Shown: piece by piece, positions 44,306 to 56,100 of the stretch | How the letters are laid out: each line of letters begins with the position of its first letter | How positions within the stretch are numbered: position 1 is the stretch's first letter | From: Chelydra serpentina | Lineage: Eukaryota > Chordata > Testudines > Chelydridae | Assembly: GCA_037349315.1 (NCBI GenBank) | Contig: JBAIAC010000027.1 | Coordinates: 22,980,501-23,044,500 of the forward strand | Direction of reading: 5' to 3' | Length of the DNA stretch: 64,000 bases | Notes under the pieces: model-generated | Seen by the model: the letters and a program-made list of their open reading frames with translations, nothing else | The model's database searches: none | What the model was told of the DNA's origin: nothing | Translations under genes and position numbers: made by a program

Positions 44306-44688
44306 CATAGGCACAGACTCCATGGGTGCTCTGGAGCTGGAGCACCCATGGGGAAAAAATAGTGGGTGCTGAGCACCCACCGGCAGCCCCACGGATCAGC
44401 TTCTCCCCCTCCTTCCCAGTGCCTCCTGCCTGCTGGAGGCCCCGCCGATCAGCTTCTCCACCTCCTTCCCAGTATCTGCCGCCATCAGCTGTTCAGCAGC
44501 AGGCAGGAGGTACTGGGGAAGAGCGAGGGTGGGGCGTGCTCAGGGGCCGAGTGGTGGCGGGAAGAGCCAGGTGGGGTGGGAAGAGGAGGGGCAGGGGTGG
44601 GGCCTTGGGGGAAATGGGTGGAGTGCGAGTAGGGCCTGGGGCAGAGCAGGGGTCAAGCACCCCCAGGAAAGCAAAGTTGGTGCCTCTG
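44306..44688. mobile_element. hAT-type MITE, family B copy 3
   Basis: Perfect 8-bp duplication TCCTGAAG (44298-44305 and 44689-44696). Ends CATAGGCACAGACTCC and AGTTGGTGCCTCTG. Inside CTGGAGCACCCATGGGG and GTGCTGAGCACCCACC mark family B, in the opposite orientation to the copy at 23393. Confidence 0.93.
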
Positions 44689-44696
44689 TCCTGAAG

Positions 44697-45221
44697 CCAC
44701 CTTGACAGCTACAGACCATGAGCATTGGCCTTGTAGATGGCACTTCTGTGCACCTCAGTATTAAAACATTTGCTGGACTACCATGCAGGTAAGAATGCTC
44801 CTACATTACCAAGATGCCTGTACAGCACCAAGCACAATGGCGCTCTGATCTTTATTGGGATTTTGAGCACAGCCATAATATAAATAGCACTAATAAGTAA
44901 TTTCTTTAGCTCTATGGCAAAACAAGCAGTTCTTTAGTAATCTCCTATCTTTGCTCCTATGTTACATTGTTCACCTAAAACACAGACAAGAAAGGACCCA
45001 AGCAGTTTCCATACCAGTTTTGGTTTGTCTCCAGAGGACAGTTGTGCAGCTCACTTAGCTCTTTGCTTCTTTTTCTTTTTTGTACTTAAAAAAGTGAATA
45101 TTTAATTAAAATGTTTGGAATAAGAACCCGCAACTGCTTCCTGCTAAGTCGGTAGCAGCAACACCTCGGGCCCACGAATTCCCCTCTATAAACACCTGGG
45201 CCTTCGGCCTTGACATGAGTT
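44697..45221. other. Unique DNA with a short L2-like tail
   Basis: About 44815-44905 (TGTACAGCACCAAGCACAAT, then ATATAAATAGCACTAATAA) looks like an L2-type 3' end. Nothing else is seen. Confidence 0.4.
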
Positions 45222-45345
45222 CTTGTGGCTAAGGCACTGGACTGGGACTTCAGACACCTGAGTTCCTTGGATCTGCCTCTGACTCAGGCAAATCACTTAA
45301 TTTCTTTGTGCCTCAGTTCGGGGTAATGAAACTCCCTTTCATCCT
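45222..45345 (+). mobile_element. MIR-like SINE, partial
   Basis: CTTGTGGCTAAGGCACTGGA, TGACTCAGGCAAATCACTTA and TGCCTCAGTTCGGGGTAATG follow the same order as the SINE at 4371-4590. More decayed, 3' part unclear. Confidence 0.65.
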
Positions 45346-45481
45346 GTCTTTTCTCTCGCCTCTCTTTGAGGAGGGAATTTTCAAAGGCAGATCTGGGAAT
45401 TGATGCCTAGTTCCCATTTGAGAAACCACTTTCCCCGCTCCCCCTCAAATTTTCAGCTCTCTGGAGTACGGTCTGTCTCAT

Positions 45482-46485
45482 GTGTATGTTCAGCACCTAG
45501 AAAAGCGTGGCTCTGTGCATAAGGGCACTTTCATGGAACTTTGTGAGTTGCTTTCCCCTGCCCTGAAGCACCAGAACACCAAGATGAGAGCAGCCCTCAC
45601 AGTAGAGAAGCGACTGGCGATAGCCCTGTGGAAGCTTGCAACGCCAGACAGCTACCAGTCAGTCGCAAATCAATTCGGAGTGGGAAAATCTACAGTGGGG
45701 GCTGTTGTGATGCAAGTAGCCAGGGCGATCACCAAGCTGCTGGTACCAAGGGTTGTGAGTCTGGGAAATGTGCAGCTCATACTGGATGGCTTTGCAGCAA
45801 TGGGGTTCCCGAACTGTGGAGGGGCGATAGACGGAACCCATATCCCTATCTTGGCACCGGACCACCAAGCCAGCGAGTACATAAACCGAAAGGGTTACTT
45901 TTCAATAGTGCTGCAAGCACTGGTGGATCATAAGGGACGTTTCACCAACATCAACGTGGGATGGCCGGAAAGGTACATGACGCTCGCATCTTCAGGAACT
46001 CTGGTCTGTTTCGGCTGCTGCAGCAAGGGACTTTCTTCCCAGACCAGAAAATAACCGTTGGGGATGTTGAGATGCCTATAGTTATCCTTGGGGACCCAGC
46101 CTACCCCTTAATGCCATGGCTCATGAAGCCATACACAGGTAGCCTGGACAGTAGTCAGGACCTTTTCAACTATAGGCTGAGCAAGTGCAGAATGATGGTG
46201 GAATGTGCATTTGGGTGTTTAAAAGCTCGCTGGCGAAGTTTATTGACTAGGTTAGATCTCAGCGAAACCAATATTCCCATTATTATTACTGCTTGCTGTG
46301 CGCTCCACAATATCTGTGAGAGTAAGGGGGAGACGTTTATGGCGGGGTGGGAGGTTGAGGCAAATCACCTGGCCGCTGGTTATGCGCAGACAGACACCAG
46401 GGCTATTACAAGAGTACAGCAGGGTGCGTTGCGCATCAGGGAAGCTTTGAAAACCAGTTTCATGAATGGCCAGGATGCTGTGTGA
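45482..46485 (+). pseudogene. Harbinger DDE transposase (HARBI1-like), one frameshift
   Basis: Frame 45482-46054 reads ELCELLSPALK, VEKRLAIALWKLATPDSYQS and VANQFGVGKSTVG (helix-turn-helix-like), then GGAIDGTHIPI with the first catalytic Asp. A single-base loss near 45971 shifts the frame; frame 45961-46485 reads KVHDARIFRNSGL (second Asp), GDPAYPLMPWLMKPY and MMVECAFGCLKARWRSL (catalytic Glu), then NIPIIITACCALHNICE. The order and spacing fit PIF/Harbinger nucleases. The N-terminal region upstream of about 45530 is not recognisable and no in-frame ATG start fits, so the gene is 5'-truncated. Transposition in this superfamily also needs a Myb-like partner, present nearby. Confidence 0.92.
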
Positions 46486-46594
46486 AAGTTCTGTTTTTCC
46501 CCATTAATGAAAAGCCCCGCCCCTTGAATCACTCTACTTCCCTTTAACCAAACCGCCCTGCCCTCCCCCCGCCTCGGTCACCGCTTGCAGAGGC

Positions 46595-46600
46595 AATAAA
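46595..46600 (+). terminator. Polyadenylation signal of the transposase gene
   Basis: AATAAA about 110 bases after the transposase stop, in GGCAATAAAGTC. Confidence 0.6.
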
Positions 46601-46628
46601 GTCATTGTTGCTTAAAAATCATGCATTC

Positions 46629-46634
46629 TTTATT
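46629..46634 (-). terminator. Polyadenylation signal of the Myb-like gene
   Basis: TTTATT on the plus strand is AATAAA on the minus strand. It lies 29 bases from the transposase signal, so the two genes converge tail to tail. Confidence 0.55.
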
Positions 46635-46765
46635 AATTCGTCAAACAAAGAGGGGGAACTATGGGGGTAACTGCCACGGTCGCCCGGGATGGGTGGTGGA
46701 GGAAGGGAAGCACCAGGATGGGTGGTGGAGGAGGGGATGAGGGAAGGACAAGGACACACAGCACT

Positions 46766-48773
46766 TTAAAACTTATTGAATGCCAGCCCTTTGTTGCTTG
46801 GACTGTTCTCTTGGCTTGAGTGGATGGGTGCACGGAGGCCGCCCAAACGCGTTCTTGGGCGTCTCGGGGATGAGGTTATGGGACTCGGGGAGGAGGGCTG
46901 TTGGTTACACAGGGGCTGTAGCGGCGGTCTGGGCTCAGGCGGCCTTTCCTGAACCCTACGCCTTTCCTCAGCCATAAGCCGGAGGATTTCCGTTTGATCC
47001 TCCAGTAGCCTCAGAATTGCATCCTGCCTTCTCTCTGCACGCTGATGCCACCTACTCTCTTCATCCCGCTGCTGTCTCTCTTCATCCCGCCAGTCACTGT
47101 CTTCAGCACGCCACCTGTCTGCGTGATCAAATTCTGCCTTCCTCGACTCCGACAGTGTCTGCCTCCACGCATTCTCCTGGCAGTTTCATTGTGGGAGGAT
47201 TGCAAGAGCTCTGAGAACATATCGTCTCGATTCCTTTTTTTTTTACTTCTAATCTTCGCTAGCCTCTGGGACGGTGATGAAAGGGGTGGCGTTGAAACAT
47301 TTGCAGCTGCGGGAGGAAACAAACGGGAGAGGAGTAGTTTAAAAGACACATATTAGAGAAAAATGCTCCAAACATTACATATCACATGTGCATTTGGTCC
47401 AAGGTTGCACTTTGCCTGTTATATTGAGGATCTGCCGGTTTGGTGTGAGAGATCATACAAGCAGGTCCGGCAGGCAACAGAATTCGGCTTGCAGGCAGCC
47501 ATGGTAAGCCACAGTCTATAGGCTTCTTTAACCTTCATAACATGTGGGATTGTTTTCAAACAGCAACCCCCTCATTTCCCATAACAAACAGCCTTTGGGC
47601 TTGCAATTTAAAACTGGTTGGCAATTGAAAAGGGAGGGGCGGCGGTTTTCGGGTTAACGTGCAGCGCGAACCTAATCGACACCCCCCCACACTCCCCCCC
47701 ACAGACACACATCCAAGATGTTCGCTGTTCCCCCTGCCCCCCACTGCGTGGGTCACAGCGGGGAAGATTTCCGTTCAGCCACAGGCAAACAGCCCAGCAG
47801 GGACGGACCCCTCTGAATACCCCCTTAATAAAATTCCCCTATTTCAATCAGGTGACCATGAATGATATCACTCTTCTGAGGATAACACAGACAGATAAAG
47901 AACGGATGTTGCTTGAATGCCAGCAAACACCGGGACCATACGCCGCCATGCTTTGCAAAGCAATGATTCCAGACTACGTGCTACTGGCCTGGCGTGGTAG
48001 AGTGTGTTACCGCGGAGCACAGGATAAGGCTGCCCTTCCCAGAAACCTTTTGCAGAGGCTTTGGGAGTACATCCAGGAGATATTTCTGGAGATGTCCCCG
48101 GAGGATTTCCGCTCCATCTCCAAACATGTTAACAGAGTTTTCCAGTAGCTGAAGCTGTACTGGCCGCGAATTAATCATTAAACACGCTTGATTATAAAAT
48201 ATGTATTAATTTAACAGAGGTACACTCACCAGAGATCCCTTCTCCGGCATTGAGCACGCCTTGGGTGGGTTCGTAGGGTACTGGCTCCAGGGTGACAAAG
48301 AGTTCCTGGCTGTCGGGGAAAAGGGCTTCTCCGCTTCCTTGCTGTGTCTGTGCGCTATTTTCAGCATCATTATCATCATCTTCCTCTCCTTGAAAATGCT
48401 CCTCTGTGGTTTCTGATGATCCACATACGGAGTCATACCACATGGGTGAGTCAGTGCTGGCTGCACCCCCTAGAATGGCATGCAGCTCATCATAGAAGCA
48501 GCATGTCTGGGGCTCTGACCCAGAGCGGCTGTTTGCATCTCTGGTTTTTTGGTAGGCTTGCCTGAGCGCCTAAATTTTCACGCGGCACTGTTGCGCGTCC
48601 CTGTTGTAGCCTCTGTCCTGCATGCCCTTGGAGACTTTGGCATATGTCTTGGCGTTTCCTCTTTTGGACCCTAGCTCTGCTAGCACGGTTTCGTCTCCCC
48701 AAACAGTGATCAGATCGCGTACCTCGTGCTCGGTCCATGCTGGAGCTCGTCTTCGGTTCTGGGACTCCATCAT
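46766..48773 (-). pseudogene. Harbinger Myb/SANT-like protein gene, two exons
   Basis: Exon 1 (48773 to 48230, minus): the ATG at 48773 starts MMESQNRRRAPAWTEHEVRD. LITVWGDETVLAELGSKRGN and KTYAKVSKGMQDRGYNRDAQ, then QCRVK, are a Myb/SANT-like trihelix domain with Trp-rich spacing. A stop at 48570-48572 breaks exon 1 after the domain, followed by an acidic stretch (GEEDDDNDAEN). Donor GTGAGT follows 48230. Exon 2 (47306 to 46766): acceptor TCCTCCCGCAG, then AANVSTPP, KIRSKKKRNRDDMFSELLQS, a frame break near 47000, RPPLQPLCNQQPSSPS and GLAFNKF. In Harbinger elements this protein binds the ends and brings in the transposase. Confidence 0.75.
47363..48148 (+). CDS. Unrecognised third Harbinger gene, two predicted exons, 145 aa
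   Basis: Exon a (47363-47503) starts with ATG and reads MLQTLHITCAFGPRLHFACY to FGLQAAM, ending at a donor ATG|GTAAGC. Exon b (47852-48148) follows an acceptor ATTTCAATCAG and reads VTMNDITLLRITQTDKER, PGPYAAMLCKAMIPDYVLLA, NLLQRLWEYIQEIFLEM and SPEDFRSISKHVNRVFQ, then TAG. The exons join in frame, and neither contains a stop although the neighbouring transposase and Myb genes are both damaged. ATTAAA at 48177-48182 could serve as polyadenylation signal. It lies wholly inside the intron of the Myb-like gene on the other strand. I recognise no domain; the second half looks helical. It could be a passenger gene of the element or a chance frame. Confidence 0.55.
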
Positions 48774-48899
48774 GGTCACCTCTGCTGATGAGATCTGCAC
48801 TCACCTGCAGCTCACCACGCTGGTCAAACAGGAAATGAAATTCAAAAGTTCGCAGGGCTTTTCCTGTGTACCTGGGCAGAGCATTCGAGCTCAGACTGC

Positions 48900-49153
48900 T
48901 GTCCAGAGCGGTCAAATGTTGCACTGTGGGATAGATCCAGGAGGCCAATACCGTCGAATTGCGTCCACACTAAGCCTAGTTCGAGTCGGCAATATCGATT
49001 TTAGCGCTAATCCCCTCGTTGGGGGTGGAGTGGCGAGATCGATTTTAAGAGCCCTAGACGTCGATGTTAATGGCTTTGTCGTGTGGACGGGTGCACGGAT
49101 CAATCGATGTAATGCTAATAAATTTGACCTAAACTCGTAGTGTAGACCAGGGC
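48900..49153. repeat. Right terminal region of Harbinger element
   Basis: Subterminal blocks ATCGATTTTAGCGCTAATCC, CCTCGTTGGGGGTGGAG and ATCGATTTTAAGAGCCCTAG are followed by the tip GTGTAGACCAGGGC. TAA at 49154-49156 is the expected target triplet. Confidence 0.8.
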
Positions 49154-49156
49154 TAA

Positions 49157-52100
49157 ATAACATCAGAGCCTAAGTGCTATTTTCAGAAGTGACATTAGTC
49201 CCTTGCGAACCTAGATCTCATTACATGTCATTAGAACTTAGGCTCCAAAGTGCCCAAATCGCTTTGGAAAGGGCAACTTAGGCTCTGAGATCTTTTAGTT
49301 GCCTTTGAACTGTTACTTTTAGCTAATACATCATCCCCCTTCCCATCACTAGCACATCTTCTCTCTTAGCCGCTTGTGCTGATGATACAGCGTTAGTGAT
49401 GGTAGCCGTGTGTAACAACAGCATGGTTTATTATTGCTTATCGAGCTTTTAATGGAAATACTGTGCAAGCAGCAATTCAGCATAAGCAAGAAGACCCAGG
49501 GGACTGACTGTTTTATTGGAAGCCATGGAATGGTGTGTTATAAACATTATTTAGAGTTTACAATGTTTTGTAACTATTACGTTTTCCCTTTACATGTGCA
49601 GTCAGTGTAGCAACAAACAGCAGTGACTTTCAGATCTCATTGCTGAATAAATCATCCCAAGTCCTCTGCTGGAATGATGGGAGAATGTTCTAGTGAAGAA
49701 AGCGGGAGAGTGCAAGTTTCTAATCCCTCCTTGCTGTGAGCCTCCCTTTGTGGCCTGGTGCAAGTCCTGTAACCTGTTGGTGCTTGGTTTCCCCAAGACA
49801 GCTTTGAAAATTTTGGTCCGAATATTATTATTTAATAATAAATTGGAATTTTCTCCTCCGAGTATGTAGATGAAAGGGATTGGCATCCCTGTCACCCCGG
49901 GTACTGGTTAGCAGGTGTTTTCCTGTGTCTCAAAGGGAGAGCCTTGATATTCTCTCTCTGCTCTGAAGAATGGGCATAGTTGTAATAAGTCAAAAATCAC
50001 ATTTGAGTGAGTGCCGTGCTCTCAGGAACTGTGGATAGGAGAGGGAGAATTGAAAGGTGAGGCAGGCAGGAGCCTCTAAGCTCCTTGGTACAAAGTCCAG
50101 CGGCATTGTCTTGTTATCTGCAAATAGGCAAGAGGAGACGTGTCTGAAATGACACACTGTACATTGATGTGATGGATTTGCCTCGAGGACTTTGGGGCAG
50201 ACATGAGGGGAAATTTTTTTTCCAGATCATGTGAGGAAGGCTCCTGGCTGAAATGGCTGTTCTAACAGCTCCTCTGCCTGGAGTTTTATTAATACTGTTT
50301 TTCATTTTTATTACTTTGTTGTCATAAAATGTTATGAGAAAGGTTCAACTAGCTCTGTTAACCTCCTGGGAGGAACCTTTGGGGTTTGCACTCTCCTGCT
50401 ACTGAGGCCAGATCAGCTGTGAAGCACCCTACTGGGTATAGTTGGAAAACCCTAAACATTTCTGTGCTTTCTGCTTTGCTTTTTCTTGTGCAATATATTG
50501 TTCTTTTTGCAAAGAAAGCAGCAGGATAAATAGTTACATTAAAGGTGACCTGCAGAGGACAATAGCAGTGGGACTGTGTCCTTTCCTTCTCTCTAGGATG
50601 AACAAAGAAGGGCTGAATGGTTTTTTTCAACTTTTAAATATAAATAACATTAAATATTGTGTTCCCTGGATTTTCTGGAGGCCTCCATGGGGAACTTGAG
50701 AATTAGAGCTTTCTCAGTCATTAACTGGAGGGGCTGAATCATTAATGAAATGATCTTTTCTCCCGACTCTTCATCAGGCATTTGAGTTAAAAATGTTCAA
50801 CAAACACAAACAAAAAACCTCCAGAGTTTTAAACAATCTGATTAAAAATCACTTTCCTGCCAATTACTCAGGTTTAACTTTGCGATATTATGTCATGATC
50901 CTATTAATTCTCCATAGAAATGATCTGTAATGCCTTCCAGGTAAACAAGATCTGAATGTCTATTCATCTGATTAATAACCCCTCCCCCCAAAAAGTTGTA
51001 TCACATATATCACAAAGATGCAAAAATGGTACAAACCCATATCTTTCCTTTTGAAGCTACCTTATTGTAACAGTACGATCTATTTTAAACTCAAAAGACA
51101 AGGGAAAGTTAGATTTTAAATTCCATCCTTACTATGTCTTGCTGATCTCAAGATATATTCAGACTTTGGCAGAAATTGCATGCTGTACATTACAATGGAA
51201 CAATAGGACAGACACGGAATTTCAGACTTCTAATGCAGTGCTGTGTGATTTGCAATGATCTTTTTATTGTTTTTCTCTGCTTAATAAAAGTTAAATATAC
51301 ACATTTGAAATTAACATACTATTGTCTTGGCAAACAATGACGTTCTTAATCATCACTTTGGCCTGTATAGCACCTTGCTATGACAAAAATTCCTTTGCTT
51401 CACTATCATTGATGTCTGGATGGCTCTGGGAATGTTGTTGGCTAGTGAACTGCTGGAGGGACAGTATGGGGAGCACAAACCATTGGGCTGAATTCTCCCC
51501 TGCGTCCGCACTCCAGTCGGCACAAGGGATGGGGTCTGTCAGGGCTGCCAGTTACATCCAATGCTGCATCCACCCAGCCCGGTGTCAGTTATGGCACCAC
51601 AGGGGCAGATCTAACTTACGCCACTGGTTGCCCCGAGTGATCTTATGTGAGTGGAGGATTAGCAGTGGAGCGCTGCTCTGCCTTGCCCACTCCCTCCCCT
51701 GTGCATGGGGTGGGGCATCTGGCACAGAAGATGGCTCTGCTGGGCTGTGCCCGGGAAGTCTCTGCTGGAGAGCAGTAGCCATACAAATCTTTGCACTGTC
51801 CCTTTAAATTGTTCTTATTGTCATGCAAATGGCTGTAGCTGTAATTATAATGATCTCGTAACGTTTCGTGTAATTTCCTGTTGCTATGTATTTCTTGCAA
51901 CCAACAGTAAAGCACACATGAGAGAGAGTCACTTAAAAGGACAGCGTCAACTTGAAAACAAAATCCTAACAAAAGCGTGGGCCTCCTAGATTTACAAGTT
52001 ATCCTGAAGATTATTATAACTCAAAGCTTGGCCAAAAAGAAATGTTCTCTCTTTTTTCAGTGTGTGAACATTGTCCATTTGACAACACGGTGGGTAAAGG

Positions 52101-53680
52101 AAGCTTCACGCTCCCCTGGAATAAGAAGGTAGGGAGACCCCAATCCTGTCTCCCTTCCTAACGTGAGTCCTCCTGTTGGCAGCAGTGTGGCTTCTCGTGG
52201 GAGTAATGCAATGCATATGCAAGATCCAAGCCCGTCTGTGGCCACCTTGTTGAAAAGACCCCTCCAGAAAATCAGCAGCTGAACAGAAACCCCTTTGTGA
52301 AAAAGCAAGAAGGTTTTCTTAAAAATTCCTATGCGCTGTTCATAGGAGCCTCTGCCAGGACCTGGATATTAACAAAATAGTTCTAAAAGAAGTCGCACTA
52401 ACAGTGTCCCTTTAATCTCTCTGTGCTTGTGTTTACATGTGTGACCTGGGAAGTCAGACTGGTCTCCCAGCACTAGGGCGTGGCACTCACAGCCTGCATG
52501 AAAACATTGCACAAGGAAGAGGGAGTTTTGCTCTTATGGGACATCCCTGAATCCCACGGCAGCCCGTGCTTGAGTCAGAGATGTGAGCTTCTGATGGATT
52601 GGTTGTGACCGTCTAGTGGCACCTCAGCATCATCATGAGTTTTCTAATTATGGCTAGAGATTGCCAGTAGAGCACGTGGCCTCGGAGCGGCTGCAACCGT
52701 TGAAATGCCTGAGTTAATGCGGTGAGCGTCTATTAAACAGAGTTTTATTTAATCAAAATATGCCTTGATCTAATCAAAACCAAGAGGAGCCATGGCTGGG
52801 TGGACGGTTTGTTCCTTCAGTCACACTTGGACATGAAGAAACTGCAGCATCCTATTCATCTGCTTCATCCCGACGTCTTCCTGCCTCCTTGGGAGGAGCT
52901 GTGGCCGTGTCAGGGTCACAGCCTATGGCAGCAATTCCCTGGAGACAGCAGCATGAGCGCTGATAGGGTCTGTCAAACACTCTGCTCCATGTCAGCACAA
53001 CTGGTTAAACTGCCCCTTTTCCTGTGTCCCGGAGGGTTGTTCCCTTTCAGAGGGGGTTCGCTGGGGAGTTGTGTGAATGGGTATGTTGTCTCTTGCTATG
53101 TGCACAGCATACTTAATGTGAAGGACCTGCACATGCATGGTGGCGTCCTAATGCTCATGTTTACTAACAACATGCAACACGCATGCTCTGGGTACAGGGC
53201 TTCCGGAACACAGAGGACAGTGAGGGCAATGAGAAGGCTCGCAAACTATTTAAAGCAATACCACTCAATTCCTATACACTACAAGATTGATAAACTACCT
53301 GCTTCGGGGGAATCAAATCAAATCAATCCCAGCTCACATTTCACAAGGCGCCTCCCACCCACCACATCTCACTCACCTGGACAGAGTCCCCCTTAGCACC
53401 TTTGAACCTCTCCCTCTGCAAGGAAGGATCTTCTGGCGCATTTCAATTAGACACTAAAATGCTCGCCCATTTGGGCTGCCATAGCTTGACAGCTCTTGGT
53501 CAGCGAGAACAAACCAAATAGAAACTGCATGGACTACCAGCCCAGGAGCAGAAAGCTGCTTCTGCAGTCCAAAGGTGGTTCTCTTTCCTCCTGCCGCTAA
53601 CCTGGTCACCTGGTCATCATTCCCACTCTCTACCCTGCAGTGAAGCTGTGCTGGACATCAAAGTGCCACATTACTTAGTG
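49157..53680. other. Unique DNA, about 4.5 kb
   Basis: No repeat with clear ends and no gene. The AACTTAGGCT-containing piece at 49160-49300 may be an old repeat into which the Harbinger inserted. The frame 52800-53396 (198 codons) has no recognisable domain. Confidence 0.45.
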
Positions 53681-53683
53681 CTT

Positions 53684-54057
53684 ACCTACATGGGGAAACT
53701 TACTGGCATAATCCTACTGCGACACACATATATACAGTGCTTTGAAAAGGTACTCTTACTGTGGGATAAGTGTGTCCACATGGGGAGTTATATCAGTACA
53801 AATCTAGCAGTACAGGTCTCTCGCGTCTTACGCGGGGGTTCCGTTTTGCGCTGAGCGCGTAAAGCGAAAACCGCGTATACTGAAATGCCATTGAGTTGAA
53901 TGGCGGACGGAATCGCCCGCAGTACCGATTCCGTTTTTAAATAGTTTTTTTTCTTTTTTTTTCTAGTTTTGCCAACCGCGCAAAGCTGAAATCGCGCATG
54001 TTAAATGCGCGTAAGACACAAGAGACCTGTATCAATATAAATTTCCCCATGTACACC
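53684..54057. mobile_element. Older palindromic MITE interrupted by a younger one
   Basis: Left CTACATGGGGAAACTTACTG and right AATTTCCCCATGTACACCAG are inverted partners. The 217-bp element at 53813-54029 lies inside it. Confidence 0.6.
53813..54029. mobile_element. MITE with CAGGTCTCTCGCGTCTTACG ends
   Basis: Ends CAGGTCTCTCGCGTCTTACG and CGCGTAAGACACAAGAGACCTG are inverted partners. Flanks TAGCAGTA and TATCAATA share 6 of 8 bases, compatible with an 8-bp duplication. CpG-rich at the tips. Confidence 0.75.
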
Positions 54058-54115
54058 AGTCAATAGAGTGTGAGCTCTTAGGGCAGACCACCATTTTCTT
54101 CTGTATTTGTGCAGT

Positions 54116-55119
54116 TGTGACGTTCCCCTCTGGTGTTATCTGAACCGGTGATCTGCTAGGTCACTCCAGTCCTTGACTCTGGGAGCTAGGCCTTACCCTG
54201 CTCTGCTGTGAGAACCCCCACTCCTGGGCTGTTCACGCACAGCCTCTGGCATGTAAACTGCTCCTTGGATTGTGCAACTGAATGACACTAGCCAATATCT
54301 GCAGCCCCAGTCACAATCCTAGGAACCTCCATCTTGCAGTGCCAAGTTATGCCCGCTGGACGCTGCAAGCTTATATGAGTTCGTCAATTTAAACTACAAA
54401 GATAGATTTTAAATCATTATAAGTCAAATCACAAGTCAGATTTGATCAAATGAAATAAAAGCAAAACGCATTCTAAGCTGATCTTAACACTTTCAATGCC
54501 CTTACAAACTTAGATGCTTCTCACCACAGGCTGGCTGGTTGCCCTTCAGCCAGGCTCTCCCCTTTGATCAGCGCTTCAGTCGCTTGGTGTGGTGTCTGTA
54601 GATGGAGGTGGAAGGAAGAGGAAGAGCATGGCAAACTTCTCTCCCTTTTATCATGTTCTTCCTTCCCTCTTGTCTTTGCCCCCCCCTCAGAATCAGGTGA
54701 GCATTACCTCATCATAGTCCTAAACTGACCAAAGGAAGGGGGGTGACTCATTCGAGAGTCCAACAGATCCTTTGTTGCTGCCTAGGCCAGCGTCCTTTGT
54801 TCCTGTGAGGCTGGGCTGGGTTTGTCCCATCCATGCCCTGATGAGGTGTGAACTGTCCCTCTGCTCTTGGAGAGTTTTTGCATGGGCTTGTTTTAAGCTA
54901 CGAGGACACATTTTCAGCCTCAGAACTATATACATGAAATTACAACCTATAACATCACTGTAACAACAATTGCTATAGCATCACTATAACAATGTTCAGT
55001 GCATCATGAACCTTCCGAAGACACCCGACATGACAAACTTTGCATTGGATACCACACAATCATATTATAAGGATGAACATGGGGGTGCAGGGTGTTCCCC
55101 CGAGATACAGAGCATCACA
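54116..55119. mobile_element. Solo LTR (retrovirus-type), about 1 kb
   Basis: Begins TGTGACGTTCCC and ends GAGCATCACA; flanks GCAGT (54111-54115) and ACAGT (55120-55124) match at four of five bases. Non-coding. Resembles the LTR at 35334 in end sequence and in the A-rich middle. Confidence 0.65.
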
Positions 55120-55151
55120 ACAGTGCCTGGAAGAGATTGGTGCCTCTAGGC

Positions 55152-55430
55152 CAGCGGTTCTCATACTGTGGGTCGGGACCCCAAAGTGGGGTCTGGCTGG
55201 CTTAGACTTCTTGGGGTCTGGGACCAAAGCTGAAGCCCCACCACCCAGAGCCGAAGCCCAAGGGCTTCTCCTGGGTGGTGGGGCTCGGATTATAGGCCTC
55301 ACACCTGGGGCTGAAGTGCTTTGGCTTTGCCCCCCTTTGGAGCAGCGGGACTCAGGTGGGCTCAAGTTTCAGTCCCCTCTCCTGGGGTTGTGTAGTAATT
55401 TTTGTTGTCAGAAGGAGGTCGCAATGCAGT
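55152..55430. mobile_element. hAT MITE, right end lost
   Basis: Left end CAGCGGTTCTCATACTGTGG, then GTCGGGACCCC, with inner inverted blocks (AGCCCCACCACCCAG / CTGGGTGGTGGGGCT). The right half ends in AAGGAGGTCGCAATGCAGT, directly against CR1-C, without the expected inverted tip. Confidence 0.75.
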
Positions 55431-56100
55431 GGTCAGTCCTAGGACCAATCCTATTCAACTTATTCATAAATGATTTGGAAGAAGGGGTAAACAGTGAGGT
55501 GGCAAAGTTTGCAGATGATACTAAACTGCTCAAGATAGTTAAGACTAAAGCAGACTGTGAAGAACTTCAGAAAGATCTCACAAAACTAAGTGATTGGGCA
55601 ACAAAATGGCAAATGAAATTTAATGTGGATAAATGTAAAGTAATGCACATTGGAAAAAATAACCCCAACTATACATACAATATGATGGGGGCTAATTTAG
55701 CTACAGCTAATCAGGAAAAAGATCTTGGAATCATCGTGGATAGTTCTCTAAAGACCTCCATGCAGTGTGTAGCGGCAGTCAAAAAAGCAAACGGGATGTT
55801 AGGAATCCTTAAAGGGATAGAGAATAAGACGGAGAATATCTTACCGCCCTTATAGAAATCCATAGTGCGCCCACATCTTGAATACTGCGTACAGTTGTGG
55901 TCTCCTCATCTCAAAAAGGATATACTGCCATTAGAAAAGGTTCAGAGAAGGGCAACTAAAATGATTAGGGGTCTGGAACGGATCCCATATGAGGAGAGAT
56001 TAAAGAGGCTAGGACTTTTTATCTTGGAAAAGAGGAGACTAAGGGGGGATATGATAGAGGTATACAAAATTATGAGTGGTGTGGAGGAAGTGAATAAGGA
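55431..56100 (+). mobile_element. CR1-C, RT C-terminal region, part 1
   Basis: Reads [35 protein letters not shown] (catalytic Asp pair intact), KWQMKFNVDKCKVMHIGK and DLGIIVDSSLKTSM. A stop at 55853-55855 is followed by [18 protein letters not shown] in another frame. It ends at AAGTGAATAAGGA, where a CR1-A copy has inserted. Same family as 17570-20133. Confidence 0.88.

Larger units (their letters stand above)
45440..49153. mobile_element. Harbinger DNA transposon, left end missing
   Basis: Right end intact: the last bases GTAGTGTAGACCAGGGC (to 49153) are followed by TAA, the expected 3-bp Harbinger duplication. The element holds a DDE transposase (plus strand), a Myb/SANT-like gene (minus strand) and a third predicted plus-strand gene inside the intron of the latter. 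The left terminal repeat (expected GCCCTGGTCTACAC) was not found, and the transposase N-terminus is lacking, so the left end is truncated at an uncertain point near 45440. Confidence 0.88.

Noticed and set aside
48490..48948. Minus-strand 152-codon frame over the Myb exon
   Set aside because: Different frame from the SANT-like domain; reads as a shadow.
52800..53396. 198-codon open frame in unique DNA
   Set aside because: No recognisable motif and no paired exon. A host exon cannot be excluded, but nothing supports it.
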